Positions 1-12,900 of a DNA stretch of 64,000 bases are shown one piece after another. Both the position numbers and the translations under genes were made by a program. Source of the DNA: Liolophura sinensis (Eukaryota > Mollusca > Polyplacophora > Chitonida > Chitonidae). Below the pieces are notes generated by a model. It was not told the DNA's origin and made no database searches. It saw only the letters and a list, made by a program, of their open reading frames with translations. The DNA lies in NCBI RefSeq assembly GCF_032854445.1, contig NC_088307.1:13530017-13594016 (forward strand). The letters are read 5' to 3'. The stretch's first letter is position 1. The number at the start of each line of letters is the position of its first letter.

Positions 1-230
1 GTTGGTAGAGCGCCCGCTTCGGGAGAGGTAGATCCAGGATAAATCCTGGGTCGAGTCACATCTAAGACTTTAACAGAGGAAGTTGTAACTTCCTCGCTTG
101 GCGTTCAGCATGAAGGGGACAGTGCAACGACTGGTTGACCCGTATCAGTATAATGGCTCGGGCGTGGCGACTTACTTGCCTTCGGTAAGACAGCCTTATC
201 TGTACATTATACACATATGTATGTCAAGTA
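1..230 (+). mobile_element. tRNA-derived SINE, cut by window edge
   Basis: The first bases carry an A-box-like GTTGGTAGAGCG and a B-box-like GGGTCGAGTCAC, followed by a non-tRNA body (TTCCTCGCTTGGCGTTCAGC, then AACGACTGGTTGACCC). The head does not fold as a full tRNA and the body matches a SINE type I associate with molluscs (from memory). The 5' end lies outside the window and the 3' end is unclear. Confidence 0.55.
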
Positions 231-363
231 AGTGGAGATGGGATTGCTTTGGATGGACTTCGTGTAAGATCACATGAATGACTACATACTGTAGGTCTTT
301 GGTACAGTGGAGACAGGGCATGGATTCCCTGTATAGCTGGGATTGATTAATCTATTGATCTAA

Positions 364-472
364 CTGGTGTTTTATGCTGTACTCAAGAATATTGATGGCG
401 GCCAGCATTATGCTTGGGGGAAACAGAGAGGCCAGTAAAAACCCCATGAGCATCCGCAGGTTGCAGCTGGGA
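364..472 (-). mobile_element. Truncated SINE (family A) 3' half
   Basis: This piece carries GTGTTTTATGCTGTACTCAA, GGCGGCCAGCATTATG and CATCCGCAGGTTGC in order, the reverse complement of the 3' half of the SINE seen in full at 51511-51779. The tRNA-like head is missing. Confidence 0.7.
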
Positions 473-834
473 CTGAATCAAATGTAAAACACTGGGAAAA
501 GATCAGACAAACTTGCTGTTTATCTTGAGTGAGACAATGTTTTATTACACAGATCATGTGTGTAAAGAAAGGCAGCTATACAACTTTATACAACTACAAC
601 GGGCTGATCTGACAGACGCCACATACTGGTAAAACCATACAGACCTAATGTACACAGGCAGGGCAGAGCAGATAGTTGCCAAACATCTCAGCAGCTCAAC
701 CTACTGACCAGCAGAACACCTTAACATCTACTCTTCATACAACCACTGCACACTTTCAAACCTTTGCACAACCAGAGCACACAGTCAACCTTGACACACT
801 CCTGATCTCCATGTTATCAGAACACACTTAGCCC

Positions 835-1268
835 CCATACAACCACAAGCACACTTCTAGTTTCCATATAAACAGAACACAACACTACATGGGCATTCGC
901 CATACAACCACAAGCACACTTCTGCAGTTTCCATATGAACAGAACACACCACTACATGGGCATTCTCCATACAACCACAAGCACACTTCTGCAGTTACCA
1001 TATAAACAGAACACACCACTACATGTGCATTCTCCATACAACCACAAGCACACTTCTAGTTTCCATATAAACAGAACACACCACTACATGTGCATTCTCC
1101 ATACAACCACAAGTACACTTCTGCAGTTACCATATAAACAGAACACACCACTACATGTGCATTCTCCATACAACCACAAGCACACTTCTAGTTTCCATAT
1201 AAACAGAACACACCACTACATGGGCATTCTCCATACTACCACAAGCACACTTCTGCAGTTTCCATACA
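835..1268. repeat. Tandem array, 65-68 bp unit, about 6.5 copies
   Basis: Units begin CCATACAACCACAAGCACAC and contain CATATAAACAGAACACACCA. They alternate between 65 and 68 bp depending on CTAG versus CTGCAG. Decayed copies seem to continue on both sides, roughly 580-1650. The array lies downstream of the RasGAP stop and may fall within its 3' UTR. The 162-residue plus-strand open frame at 935-1423 is a by-product of the repeat. Confidence 0.85.
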
Positions 1269-3689
1269 AGCTGTATTTACTTCTACACACTCGCATTCCA
1301 CATATTCTCATACAGCTTATTTTCGCCTCACCCATCCGTCCTTTTACACACATGAATTTCTGCACAGCAGTAAGAGTATATTGTCCAATAACTGTCGTTT
1401 CACAGAGAATCTTAGACTCTTGACAACAGCACTCTTTTCCACAATATTGCATGAAGAGCCTGCTTTATACAACTCATGCTTGGCAAGCTCTTCATATAGC
1501 CTAATACACAGGTTACCCCTGCACACTTCAAGTTCCATATAAAAGATTTACATCTTTCTGAGGGAAATAACACACTTTTTATACCTGTCCACTTCACTTT
1601 GCCAGACATTGCACAAACATACAAATATATGACCAGACATAGCCTATGCGAACCCAGCACACTTTGCAAAATTATCGTTCAAGAAAATCTGCACACAATT
1701 TGCATGGATTATTTTATGCACAGTGTACTGAAACACGGGTCACGATCGGTGACTGGTTTTAAAAAGACAATAATGAGAAGAAAAAAAAAAAAAAAAAATA
1801 CACAATTGTCCCACACCATTGCTTAGTTATCCCCTTTGCCACTCTGTCATGAGCAACTAAGATAACCCTTGTAAACACACAGAATTAAAAAAAAAAAAAC
1901 AAAATTCACTGGACAAACCCTTTTTCCTTGTATATAAGTACTGGTCTCTATGACATCTGATGGTGTATACACATGTACATAAACAGTACAGCCCAGCTAT
2001 ACAACAACATCCTTAAATAAACAATGTATAGAAATAAATTAGGACAACTGTACACTTGTGGTTTGTTTCGCCATGAGTTACCTCCCTTGGTCAAAGCCCA
2101 TCAGCTATATATGGTACATGTGCATGGATACAACATTGTCAGGAATACATGCATTGCTAAACAGACTGAGCAATGATGACAGAGATACATACCAGCTGTT
2201 CACTCACACATTATACCTTTCATTCAAATCGACCTTAACAATAAATACATCAGCACACTACTTACATTAGATACATGAAGGTTGTATATTTATATATAGA
2301 TGTGTATATATATATACACATATAATCAAAACAGTTGTACACAGTTTCACTCAGCACCGTATTAAATGCAGACTTCAAGTTACAAGAGCAGGGCTTGTTA
2401 TGGTGTCATCCTGTTACGAAGTAAAACAATCCGGAATTGGCAAGTTTTGGTTACAAATGAGTTTTTTCATAGATATTTTGCATGTTTTGACTAGAGCCAA
2501 ATCAAGGTATGACTTGATACAGGGCGTTGCGCAAAGGGAAATAACTTTTGAGACATCATGGCTAAAAAAAAGAAAAAACACAAATGGTCCTTTGTCTACA
2601 TACATGTTATATTGCAATAATACACGTCTTGTTCATAGGTTCAAAGTTGACAAAACACAATGTGACAGTGGCAGTGAAGAACAATATTGTCAATCCCAGA
2701 CTCAAGGGGAATAACTCTGTCGGCTAGGGCATTGTCATGTGGTTCTTCGGGCAGTTAATTCCCTTGATTCATACGTCAGAATTGATGTAGATATATGTAC
2801 AGAGCTTAAAATCGGCTGTAAAATGTATCATTTGGTCCTAGCTAAGCAGTTCGTTATAGATGATGTTAAAACTACCATGAATGATGAAGTGCTGTTCTGA
2901 TGTCAGATTATAAATTAAATTTCATTCCTGAATGGAAAAACAAATTGCACATGTCCATTAGTACAACAGCAGCTTGAACTGCAAGCTTTGCCAAAAATTT
3001 CTGATATATGCACATACAGAAACTGTCGTCATAAGGTCATCGACAGTAAAACATGTTATCCACAAGCACTTCATATCTGCTTTCCTTACAACGGGGCTCC
3101 ACTTCTGCCCTTCATGAATAAAAGATGTATCAAATCTTTAGTTCAGGTATTAGCAGTTTTTGTTTTGCCAACCACTAACATTATACCTATTTTCGTTAAT
3201 AACATCAGCCAATCAAAATGTTCCCAACATTACCTCTTTCATACATCCAAAGCGCCCAAAAATACGGATTCTTTAAAAAAAAAAAGTGACTTTTTAAAAA
3301 GAGCAGATCTTCTCTCTTAACTTCTGACCCGAAAATCTGATGTTACATTTTTAAGTGTGGCATCCGAAAAAATGAAGACACTATCAAGGGGAGATAATTT
3401 CAAAGGGCAGCTGTGAGCAGATCACAAAGGGAACTTTCCAAGCACAAGTCACTCCCCTTGCCTATCACAATGTAACAACGTGGCTGTCTCTGCTTTGTTG
3501 GCTTGGCGACAGCTGTCCTACAATCATGTAATGTCTTCATACTATGTAACACCAAGATACACATACGGTTTTTTAAATACATCCGATCAAAGAAGAAACA
3601 CAAATGGCACGTTAACAAAGTCTTGGATATGGTATATCCTTCTTTGGGGAACGACGACCTTGAAAAACCCTTTTTCAAGGTCACACAGT
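1269..3689. other. Downstream flank or 3' UTR of the RasGAP gene, no gene seen
   Basis: I see no exon here. The first few hundred bases left of the stop are presumably 3' UTR, but no AATAAA or ATTAAA on the minus strand stands out between 2300 and 3690, so its end is unknown. The plus-strand open frames at 2400-2714 and 2988-3320 have no recognisable domain. Homopolymer A runs lie at about 1780-1799 and 1888-1899, and an AT-rich dyad near 2285-2325. Confidence 0.5.
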
Positions 3690-3954
3690 TCAACAAGCAC
3701 TACTTTTGCATGAGGTATCTGCCCCTTTGATCAGGGTGATTTTCTGGCCGTTGTTGGAGGCCACAAGTCCGTTGTGGGGTAACAGTGGACTACAATGGTC
3801 CTTAAGTTGGTTCAGGGTGACCAGAAGCCTGGAATTGGCTGTGTCCAATGTCTGTATCTTCCTCTCCTGATCCTCGATGACCTTCTGTTTGTGAGTGACC
3901 ATCCTCTGCATGGCCGTCTGCTCCTGTCTCAGATCCTCTTCCACACCGATCAGT
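3690..3954 (-). CDS. DAB2IP: RasGAP gene, last coding exon with stop
   Basis: The acceptor CTTGTTTTCTGTAG leads to 88 codons including a TGA stop at 3690-3692. It encodes [39 protein letters not shown] and [13 protein letters not shown], finishing the coiled coil, then a polar tail ending SCKSSAC. The VEEEL....EM...V..KQ.IID.QE.RI.SLD.AN.RL...L.QLK pattern is closest to DAB2IP/RASAL2. I see no class I PDZ ligand like that of one SYNGAP1 isoform. Confidence 0.96.
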
Positions 3955-6900
3955 CTACAGAAAACAAGGGCTGTAAGTCATTGACCACGTCCTCAAATAA
4001 CACACACATTTCTGGTGGTATAAATATTTATCACAAAAATCTTGAGAGGAAAGAATACATATTACTACTTGTTTTTGTACTTTAGAATATTACTGCAGAC
4101 TGCCTGTGTGTATCAGTGAACATGATCTCAAGTTTAGCCTAATCCTGATGATGCTTAATTCTTACTGATTAATCCTCACATAAAAGTTTTTTGTGACGTT
4201 TGGTTCATTTCTTATCAGATAAACTGAAGTGTTGGCATGAAAAGTACCACTTTAAGGCCTTAAGGGCTTCTGAAGTGCATTTTCTCAAACCTAACTTATA
4301 GGTGACGTGCATTTTTCCAGGCCTAACTTATAGGTGAAATGCATTTTTCCAGGACCACTTATAAGTGAAGTGTATTTTTCCAGGCCTAACATATCGGTGA
4401 AGTGTATTTTTCAGCCCTAACTTATGGGTGAAGTGTATTTTTATAGGCCTAACTTATAGGTGAAGCGCATTTTTCCAGGCCTAACTTATAGGTGAAGTGT
4501 ATTTTTCCAGGCCTAACTTATAGGCGAAGTGTTTATTACAGCCCTAACTTATAGGAGAAGTTCATTTTTATAGGCCTAACTTATAGGTGAAGTGCATTTT
4601 TCCAGGCCTAACTTATAGGTGAAGTGTATTTTTCCAGGCCTAACTTATAGGTGAAGTGTTTATTACAGGCCTAACTTATAGGTGAAGTTCATTATTCCAG
4701 GCCTAACCTATAGGTGAAGTGTTTATTACAGGCCTAACTTATAGGTGAAGTTCATTATTCCAGGCCTAACTTATAGGTGAAGTGTATTTTTACAGGATTA
4801 ACTTATACATGTAGGTGAAATACAGAATGTATTGTTAATAGTTTGCCTTTCATTGCTACTTGTATTTAGAGTTATTTAGCTTAAGGCTAATTATATCTAC
4901 TTCTGGATGATAAACATCTCATTTCTTAAACTGCACGTTCGTTAAAGTTTGCATCTCAAGCTATTTTCAAACAGCGTGTTCATTATATCTACCTGTGGAT
5001 GATGTTTTTCATGTGGTCATCTTTCTCGGCCTGCTGACGCCTCATCCTCTCCTCACTCTCCTCCAGTTTGTGTCTCCATTCATGGAGAATGTCCTCGGCC
5101 CCGTACTCGTGATCGGCGAGCCTGGCTTCTGCCTGCTGAAGCCTTCTTTGAGCCTCTGCCAACTGCTGCCTTAGCACTACCACCTCAAACTCGTACTGAA
5201 ACACAACACACACCCATGTTTAGGCAAGTTAGAGGTGTGTATGTATGCTTGGGGTTTAATGTCGTACAAATTTTCAGTCATATAAAGAGGAGACATCATT
5301 AGGCGTATAGGAAAGTCATAATATATTATAGTATTTTCCAACAATTTATGACAGGAGTCTGGTATGAATATGGTACATTGACCCAGAAATATACTCTGCA
5401 CCTTGGCGAGTACTTAACTATTCAAAACGCACGACTTAATGCTTTCAAAATGTAAATTAAAATGTTTCTGATATTAAATGCATAATAAATGACATGAATA
5501 AGTCTTAAATACTAACATTTGTCTTATTCTTATACTTCACAAGTGCACTTGAATAAGAATTGATTTCAGACTGCTGTCGTTGTGAGAAAACAATAGCATC
5601 TGTAGTTAAGGAACATGTGTCAAGGGACAAAAATTTGGTATGTCCCAGGCATGCTAAACTTCTTCAGGGTAAGTTGAAGAATAATTCACAAATTTTTTTA
5701 ATGGTAGAGTAAGAGGTAAAAATGTTAATTTCCATCCAGGCATGTACAGTGTTTCTCACCTCCTGTTTGGTTTTCTCCTGCTCATGTAACCGTCTCTGCA
5801 CCGAGCTGACCCCCATCAGCACCCCACCCTGGGACAAACGCTTCACCCCTGCACAGCTGGGGCTCTCCGGGGGCGAATGTGAGCACCCAAGAGAGCGACT
5901 ACTGCCCTCAGACCGCCGGTGCAAAATTGCAGACGGAGAGTTCAGGTTTTGTGAAATCACAGTGTCTGTTGCTGCGCGACGCAGCTGGTCTGTTGCATGT
6001 CTGCGTTGCATATATACAAAGTCTGCGCTCTGAGAAAGGTCCTTTGCCTGTATGGGCGTTTCAGGGAAGGGCGGTCTGGTCCCCCTGTGGCCCTGTTTGG
6101 GGCTCGAGTGAGCCTGAAATGTATTAGAACTATACATGCTGAGAGGTTTTCGACGAGGGTCCGTAGGGCGGGGTGTTGAGTAGGATCGCACATAAGCTTT
6201 GTCATCTTGGGTTAATGATTCACTGCTACTCGAACTCGAGATTCCGGCAAACTTTTTCAAAGGGTCTGTCCGTTTAGTCGTCCAGTCTTGCGACTTGGCA
6301 GGACTCCGCTGCTTGATGCTGTTTGATTCGTCGTCGCTGTTGAGAGAGCTTGAGCTTGATGCACGCTGAATTGGCGGCGGTGACGATGTCGATGAGGTGG
6401 ACATGTTCGTGACTCGCCGATGAGAGTTCAACAACTGGTGTCTGTACACTGGATTAGAGAACGACAGTGGCTGCATGGCGACTGACGGAGACTTTGACGT
6501 GTCCCTACCGGCATCGCCATGCGCATGGTTTTCGACCGGTGAACTGGACTGGCTGTAGCCAAACGACTGGTACCCTGATGACGCGATTGTAGAGAGTTGA
6601 CTAATGCTCATCTGGCTGCCTCGCATGTCGCGCTCCAGCTCCATTGAGGAATTCTGGTCTTCCGTGCCATCTTCCATGAAGGATATCAAGTCATTGTAAT
6701 CACCATTTACTTCCTCAGCTGCGCTGACGATCTCTGTCCACGACTTATCGACCGTCTGCTGATTGGTCAGCGTGTTCGCCACAGACGACACGTCCGCGAC
6801 AGAACTTCCGTCAGTCCTCTGATGAAGCACATATTCATAACCATCCGTGTACACGATTGGTGTCGAACCTTTGTACCGAGGACGACCCAGAGTATCCAAG

Positions 6901-9900
6901 GACTCCGAGCCCACTGAAACATTTAACAAGTCCACATCTTCACCACAACCACGTAACATGTCCCGTAACACTTCTGTAGGAGAGGTAGTCTTCTCTCCAT
7001 TGTTGTTGTTGTTTTGAAGATTCATAATGTTCAAGTTATCGTAAATCTGGCTTTGTCTGTTAGACTTTTTGCCCGCATTCGGGTCGTTCAAGGCTTCCGT
7101 CAGCTTCTCCACAATTTCGTTTAGTTTGCCCAGTTTCTGTACCACAGTCTGAAAACAAGGGACATAATTCTGGTTAAATCTTAACCAGCAAAACAACTTC
7201 GGCTGTTGATAGCAATAAAAATCGATAAGATGAAAGATGTCAGGAGGAGAAACTACAGACAGATTTTATACTCAAGACACATTTTCAATGAAATAATATT
7301 TAATATTTCTATTTCAGGTTCACATATTTAAGTCTCAAAATATTTACCCTATTCCTCAACCTTTCACATATGAAAAAGCAAACTTTCAGTGTAATTTGTG
7401 CACATTTTGAATTTGACTTTGGAGACAAAACTACATTGGTTGGAATGGCCAATTTCAGGGCTTCAGAAAAATATAAAATTTATCATGCTGCATGGACATA
7501 TGCCTTCAAAACATGCTTGAATAAACATTTTGCAAACATGCAAAATGGTTGCAGAATTACAGTGCCGGTATGTCCAGTTTGGCCAAAAAAATCAAGTTGT
7601 TTGACCAAAACTTGTTTGAAATTTGAGTAAATCGAGCTAAATCGTACAAACTTACCTCTGATGTCTTACTAAGACATTCCTTAAGCAGTGAGTGGAGAAT
7701 GGAGAGCTCTTTACCCAAGTCAATGTAACCATCGAACTCTAACAGCTGATGGTTGGAGTCTGAACTCTGCAACAACAACAACACTTGAGATTACAAGAGA
7801 GGAAATAGCTAGCTTTCTTATATCTTTGCACCATTCTTGAAAATGGAGTAAACCACCAATCAAATAAATATATAAATAAATAAATAAAGCAACTATATCT
7901 TTGCAGGTCAATTACAATCACAAATATATCAACGCTAATACAAACGACTTCAAGCTTAAGGTCTTTAGCTCTTTATGGAACTGTGATTTATTCATCTTAA
8001 TCAAGCATGATATAATCATCCCTGGATACATATATATAAGTATGTGCCTTTGCAAATTCAACTGTTATTTGAAACAGTACCAGTATATATGCACAGTTAA
8101 CAAGAATTAAGTCCAATTCAGGGGAGATAACTACGTAAATATCACTGGGAAGAGCTGCTCTGTGAGTTTCCCAGCATCTTATCCTCTGTATGTGTACTTA
8201 CTGAGATCTGTCCTAGGAAATTCTTCATGCTTCCCCACTCTCTCTCCACAAACTCATTCATGAACACCATGAATTCTTCTTTACCACCAAATCTGAAGCA
8301 CAAATAGAAAACAGGAAGTCAGAAATGATCAGTTTTGAAAAATGGCATACTTCATACTGGATGCTCATTTGTCCGTGCTTGAAATCTATACATTTGTTTA
8401 ACACGTACTTTTTACCCTTCACAAATTAATAGGATAAACATAATCAGACTGTCGTATAATATAATAAAATCAAATTTATATAAAGTGCCGTGACAACCAT
8501 CAGTAATTAGGTAGGTTCATTTGTCTAAATCAGTAGGACAGTGGCAATTACTCACTTTGTGAAGTTTGCCAGAGTCTGGATGGTTTTTGCTATCAGCGTT
8601 AAATTCCTGGCAGCTTTTTCTTGAGGATACTCTGGAAATGTAAGCAAAGTACAATAATTAATAACCAAACATAACCAAAGCCCTTCACTAAAATTACAAG
8701 TTAGTAAGTAACTTTTTTTTCTACAGTGTGGTGTAAAACATCAATCAAACAAATTTATTTATCTATTTATTTGGTGTTTTATGCCGTACTCAAGAATATT
8801 TCACTTATACTATGACGACTAGCATTATGTTGGAGGGTAACTGGGCAGAGTTGGAGGGGGGGGGGGGGGATCCACAACCATCCGCAAGAAGAAAACTTCC
8901 CATCAAACAGGTACATGTATTTGACCTTTAATTTTGTCCGTGTTTAAGTTACTCAAATTTGCCGATTCTGAGAATTGTATTGACCTTGAAAAAATGTATT
9001 TTGAGGGATGTTTTGATGATACAAGTGGAGAGGTATCCTGCTTGAAAAAAACAAAACAAGGTTTCAATAAAAAAACTAACATATTATGACCCATATATTA
9101 TGATATTTGTCTCTCATAGGGCAAGTAATGTTGAGCGTACCTTGTGTTAAGCTGAAGAGACTGGGAGAGAGGATGGCTGGGCAGAGGAAGCGGAGGAAGA
9201 TGGAGGCACTTATGAGATTATCACTGATATCTTCCTTCTTTCTCTCCTGACATCGCTCACGGAATGAGCTGAACACGTCCTTCAGTTCACTGCCAAGGCA
9301 TCAACACCATAAGATGAGAGTCACATGGGTAACACACTAACATCATGCTGTAGTTTAACCAACACAGTCTTCAGTTAGGCCACACCTATTTTATTTTGTG
9401 TTTCATGGATAAGCCGACAATAAAAAAATTAAAACAGACAAATAATTAACTGAAATAGACTTTTTTGTAAAAATTTTGAAGATTCATGTAAAGACGTTTT
9501 CAACAGGAAACAATTGCTAGGACAGTTCAAATTAAAATTTTTTATACCTTCCTCCAACTGAAAGATTTTTTCAGCATGTAAATTTACAAAAATTTACATT
9601 GGTGTGGCCCTCTTCTTAAATTCATTGAGAAAAGTGAAAGAAAGTGAAACAATCAAAACTTATTGAGCTCATTAACAGTTTATTGTAAAGTTTAATTAAT
9701 TCCTTATCAGAAATACTCAAGGTCTTTCTGCGTTAATGAAAGTGTATTTCCTTATGCCAAACTTTAGGTGAAATGAGGTAATTTAAAAAATCCATATGAA
9801 AGTTGTCCAACACCAACATTTCCACTCCAAAATCTCAACATAGTTAGATGTATCTGTGTTTCGTGTAGCTGTTTAGGCCCCCCCCCCCCCTCGTCAGATC

Positions 9901-12900
9901 ATAATAAGAGTTCATACCTGGGGAAGTAGCAGTAAGAGTTGATGATCTTAACCCAGGCCATCTCACAGTACATGATGAGATTAGTCTGGTGTCTCTGTAG
10001 TATCGTGTTGTTCTGGACTTTCCCCGGGTCCACCTCACAGTCGTCCGGCGTGTCGATCACATTCTTCACAAACTCTCCCAACGTGTCTTGTAAATACTAC
10101 AGCAACAACAACAAGCAAACATGGTCAAGATGATTTTCCACGCATACGCAGGCAGCTACGTGTATATTTTTATCTCATAAAGTTAATCTGTTGGGAACAA
10201 TATCCACAAATACAGTAAATTCAAAAATTCCGCCCCCCTCAAAATACTACATTTTCAGAGGCAAGTAAGCGTCATAAAATATTATGACGGTAACTCAAAC
10301 AACAGTAACAATGATAGTGCCCAGTATCGTGTTTTGGCTGACCACGCGTATGTGGAAGTCATCAGGAGGTAAACAGACAAGGTTGAGTAGCTTAACCAAA
10401 CTTTGCTTCAAAGTTCTGAAGAGCACACATGACATCCATGCTCACCTTTTCTCCGACTAACTTCATAAATGCTTCCATAGCTTTTGTCGCTATACTATTT
10501 CCTCGGAAAGTTAAATGTTCATTATCTGAAAAATAAGACATACATATATGTATACAAAGAATGATCATATCTGAAACTGCTAAATACTTGAAATGATTGA
10601 AATAGCATGTATGCATATATCTGAAAACAAATTATTAGACTTTTTTTTCAGTAGAAACACAAAATAGTGCTTAGTAAAACTAGTTTTCATTAGTAGACAT
10701 CTTTGGGGCTTAAATAACATCTTGCTCAGTATGACAGGAAATTTAAAGCTGATAACATTTTTTGATGTGAAAACTCACCTAATCTTGCAATTTCACCCAT
10801 CACAACATCTGCCAGAAAATCCTTTGCCCTGCCCATTTTCTGCATAATATGTACCAGAGACTTGGCAATGTCTTCTTTATCACGCACACTCAAGATGGGC
10901 TCCAACACTTCACATAGCAAACAGTACTCTGATGTTAAATACTGAAATCAAAACAGGACATTGCAAAATAAATATTAGGAAGCAAGCAACAAATTCTTTA
11001 TTCACACCAATGTACATGTGAAATACTTTTGTGTCCAAGATATTTCAACAGCAAATGGCAATAATACTTGAAATATATTTTGATTTGATCCGAAAATTTA
11101 TTATGCTTCTGGTAGATGAAAGTTTCCACCATTTACTGCACTCAGATATTGAAGTTATCTTTGTCTGCACTCAAGTAAGTTATGTTGGTCTGCACTCAAT
11201 CAAGTAACATTAGCACGCACTCAAGTACATGTAATTTGAAATTGATTTCTCAAGTAAAATTCTACTGCTCTACACATCAATAAACCTGCTGTAATTTACA
11301 CTGCATTCATTTAAACTTACATTAATCAGATCTTTGTAGAGATCCATGGGTAGAATTTGCACAGACTGGTACTTTGCTTTGACCCGTATCAGAGGGAGCT
11401 CTGTCTTGCTTTCCTTCCCAGCCTTCCCCACCGTCCCTGAGCTGGTCACAAACCTGAGAGAGCGAATATAGAATAACAGTTTCAAAAAATATGAGAGATT
11501 GATGGTAAACCAAAATAGGAATACTGAATTCTGCCAAGTCAGCAAATTTAGATAACACACGAAATGTAGCCTTGAGTTTTGCTTAGTCAGCCAATTATAA
11601 CAGTGCCAAAATAAATTCCCTCAGGGCACTAGCCTGACTTATTTTATGTAGATACATGTTGCAACCCTTTCAAGAATGTGGTTTTGCACTGTTCACTTAA
11701 CAAATTTTCTGTGTTGTTTTCATTCGTTGATAGCAGTATACTGTAAAGATCTTTTTGTCAGCTGCCTGTACTTACCATTTCTCTACATATTGCCTGTTGG
11801 TGATTTCATTTACAGGGAGGTTTATATACCCTATAACAGAAAAACAATTTATCATTTATAATAAACACAATATTGCTTTACAAATGTGTTCTGGCAAACT
11901 TCACTTGAAATACATATTTAGTACATTCTGACGATAATTAAATATCTTAAACTTAGCATGAAAAAAAAAAGGCATGCCTAAGGATTTGAACTCATGCCTC
12001 TCATATGAAAGCTTTGGGTTAATGATGTGGCCTATATGTCCAAACAAATAGACACTATGTGTTTGTGTTCATTGGGATTGAAGAGGGGAGGTGAAGAGGG
12101 GAGGTGAAGACGGGAGGTGAAGAGGGGAGGTGAAGAGGGGAGGTGAAGAGGGGAGGTGAAGAGAGCAGGGGTACACACTGAAGGCTGAAGTTATTCAAGG
12201 TTTGAAAAAGGAAAGTAACAAACAGTATTTTAAATCGACCTGTTTGGCATTGGTTTGTTATTTTCAGCTTAACAAAAACTATGCTGTGAGCTACAGGTGC
12301 ATTGTCCAATAACAGCCCTTAAGTCAGTGGTATGGCAGACATGTTTTATAATGGTGTGAAACAAATTCTGGTGCACAGCAATGTTTGTAGTCAGTCAGCT
12401 ATTTCCCATGTACATGTGAAAAGGTCAAAGTGCAAACACATGGGGTCAGAGGGCAAACAAAATCCCTCATTCACATAATTGGCTTTGCTGTTAAGAATGA
12501 CAAGACTTTTCCCCAGAACACAGGGTATTGTTAAGATGAAGGAAAGGGCAAGCAAGGGAAAGGGTACTGTCAACTGGGTCTTAACTAAACAACACCGGCG
12601 TGAGAATGGAACATTTGCTTTCCGGCAGAATGTGATCGGAGCGAGTAAGCCACGAGAGCGGAAAAAAACAGAAGACCGACAAGGTCATGAGGAAATGAGA
12701 CAGAGGCTGTTGATTTCCGTGCTCAGAGTAAAAGTCAACGAAAAGGTTTAAACTTGGACTCAGGATATGTTGACTTCCTGTTACATGGCTTTGCTGGCCT
12801 ATTGTTGTTTCTCTTGTCAGAAGAGGTACACGCATACAAGAGGAGATTTCAGGTGCAGAGAGTCAGGGGCCTTAGTGCATGCGTCAACCACTGCCCATTC

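Larger units (their letters stand above)
9290..11775. other. Introns between GAP-domain exons, nothing else seen
   Basis: The intron stretches 9290-9917, 10097-10445, 10942-11320 and 11454-11775 contain AT-rich unique sequence. The only notable item is a poly-C run at about 9875-9889. I see no additional exon, RNA gene or element. Confidence 0.5.

Noticed and set aside
1-60. tRNA gene at the left edge
   Set aside because: A- and B-box-like words are present, but no full cloverleaf can be made and a SINE body follows directly.
935-1423. 162-residue plus-strand open frame
   Set aside because: It runs through the 65-68 bp tandem array and simply repeats the array translation; it has no domain and no gene context.
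4288-4815. CRISPR-like repeat-spacer layout
   Set aside because: The units are contiguous 32-bp tandem repeats without unique spacers, in a eukaryotic intron.
5722-6205. Open frames overlapping the large linker exon in other frames
   Set aside because: They are shadows of the strongly supported minus-strand coding exon.
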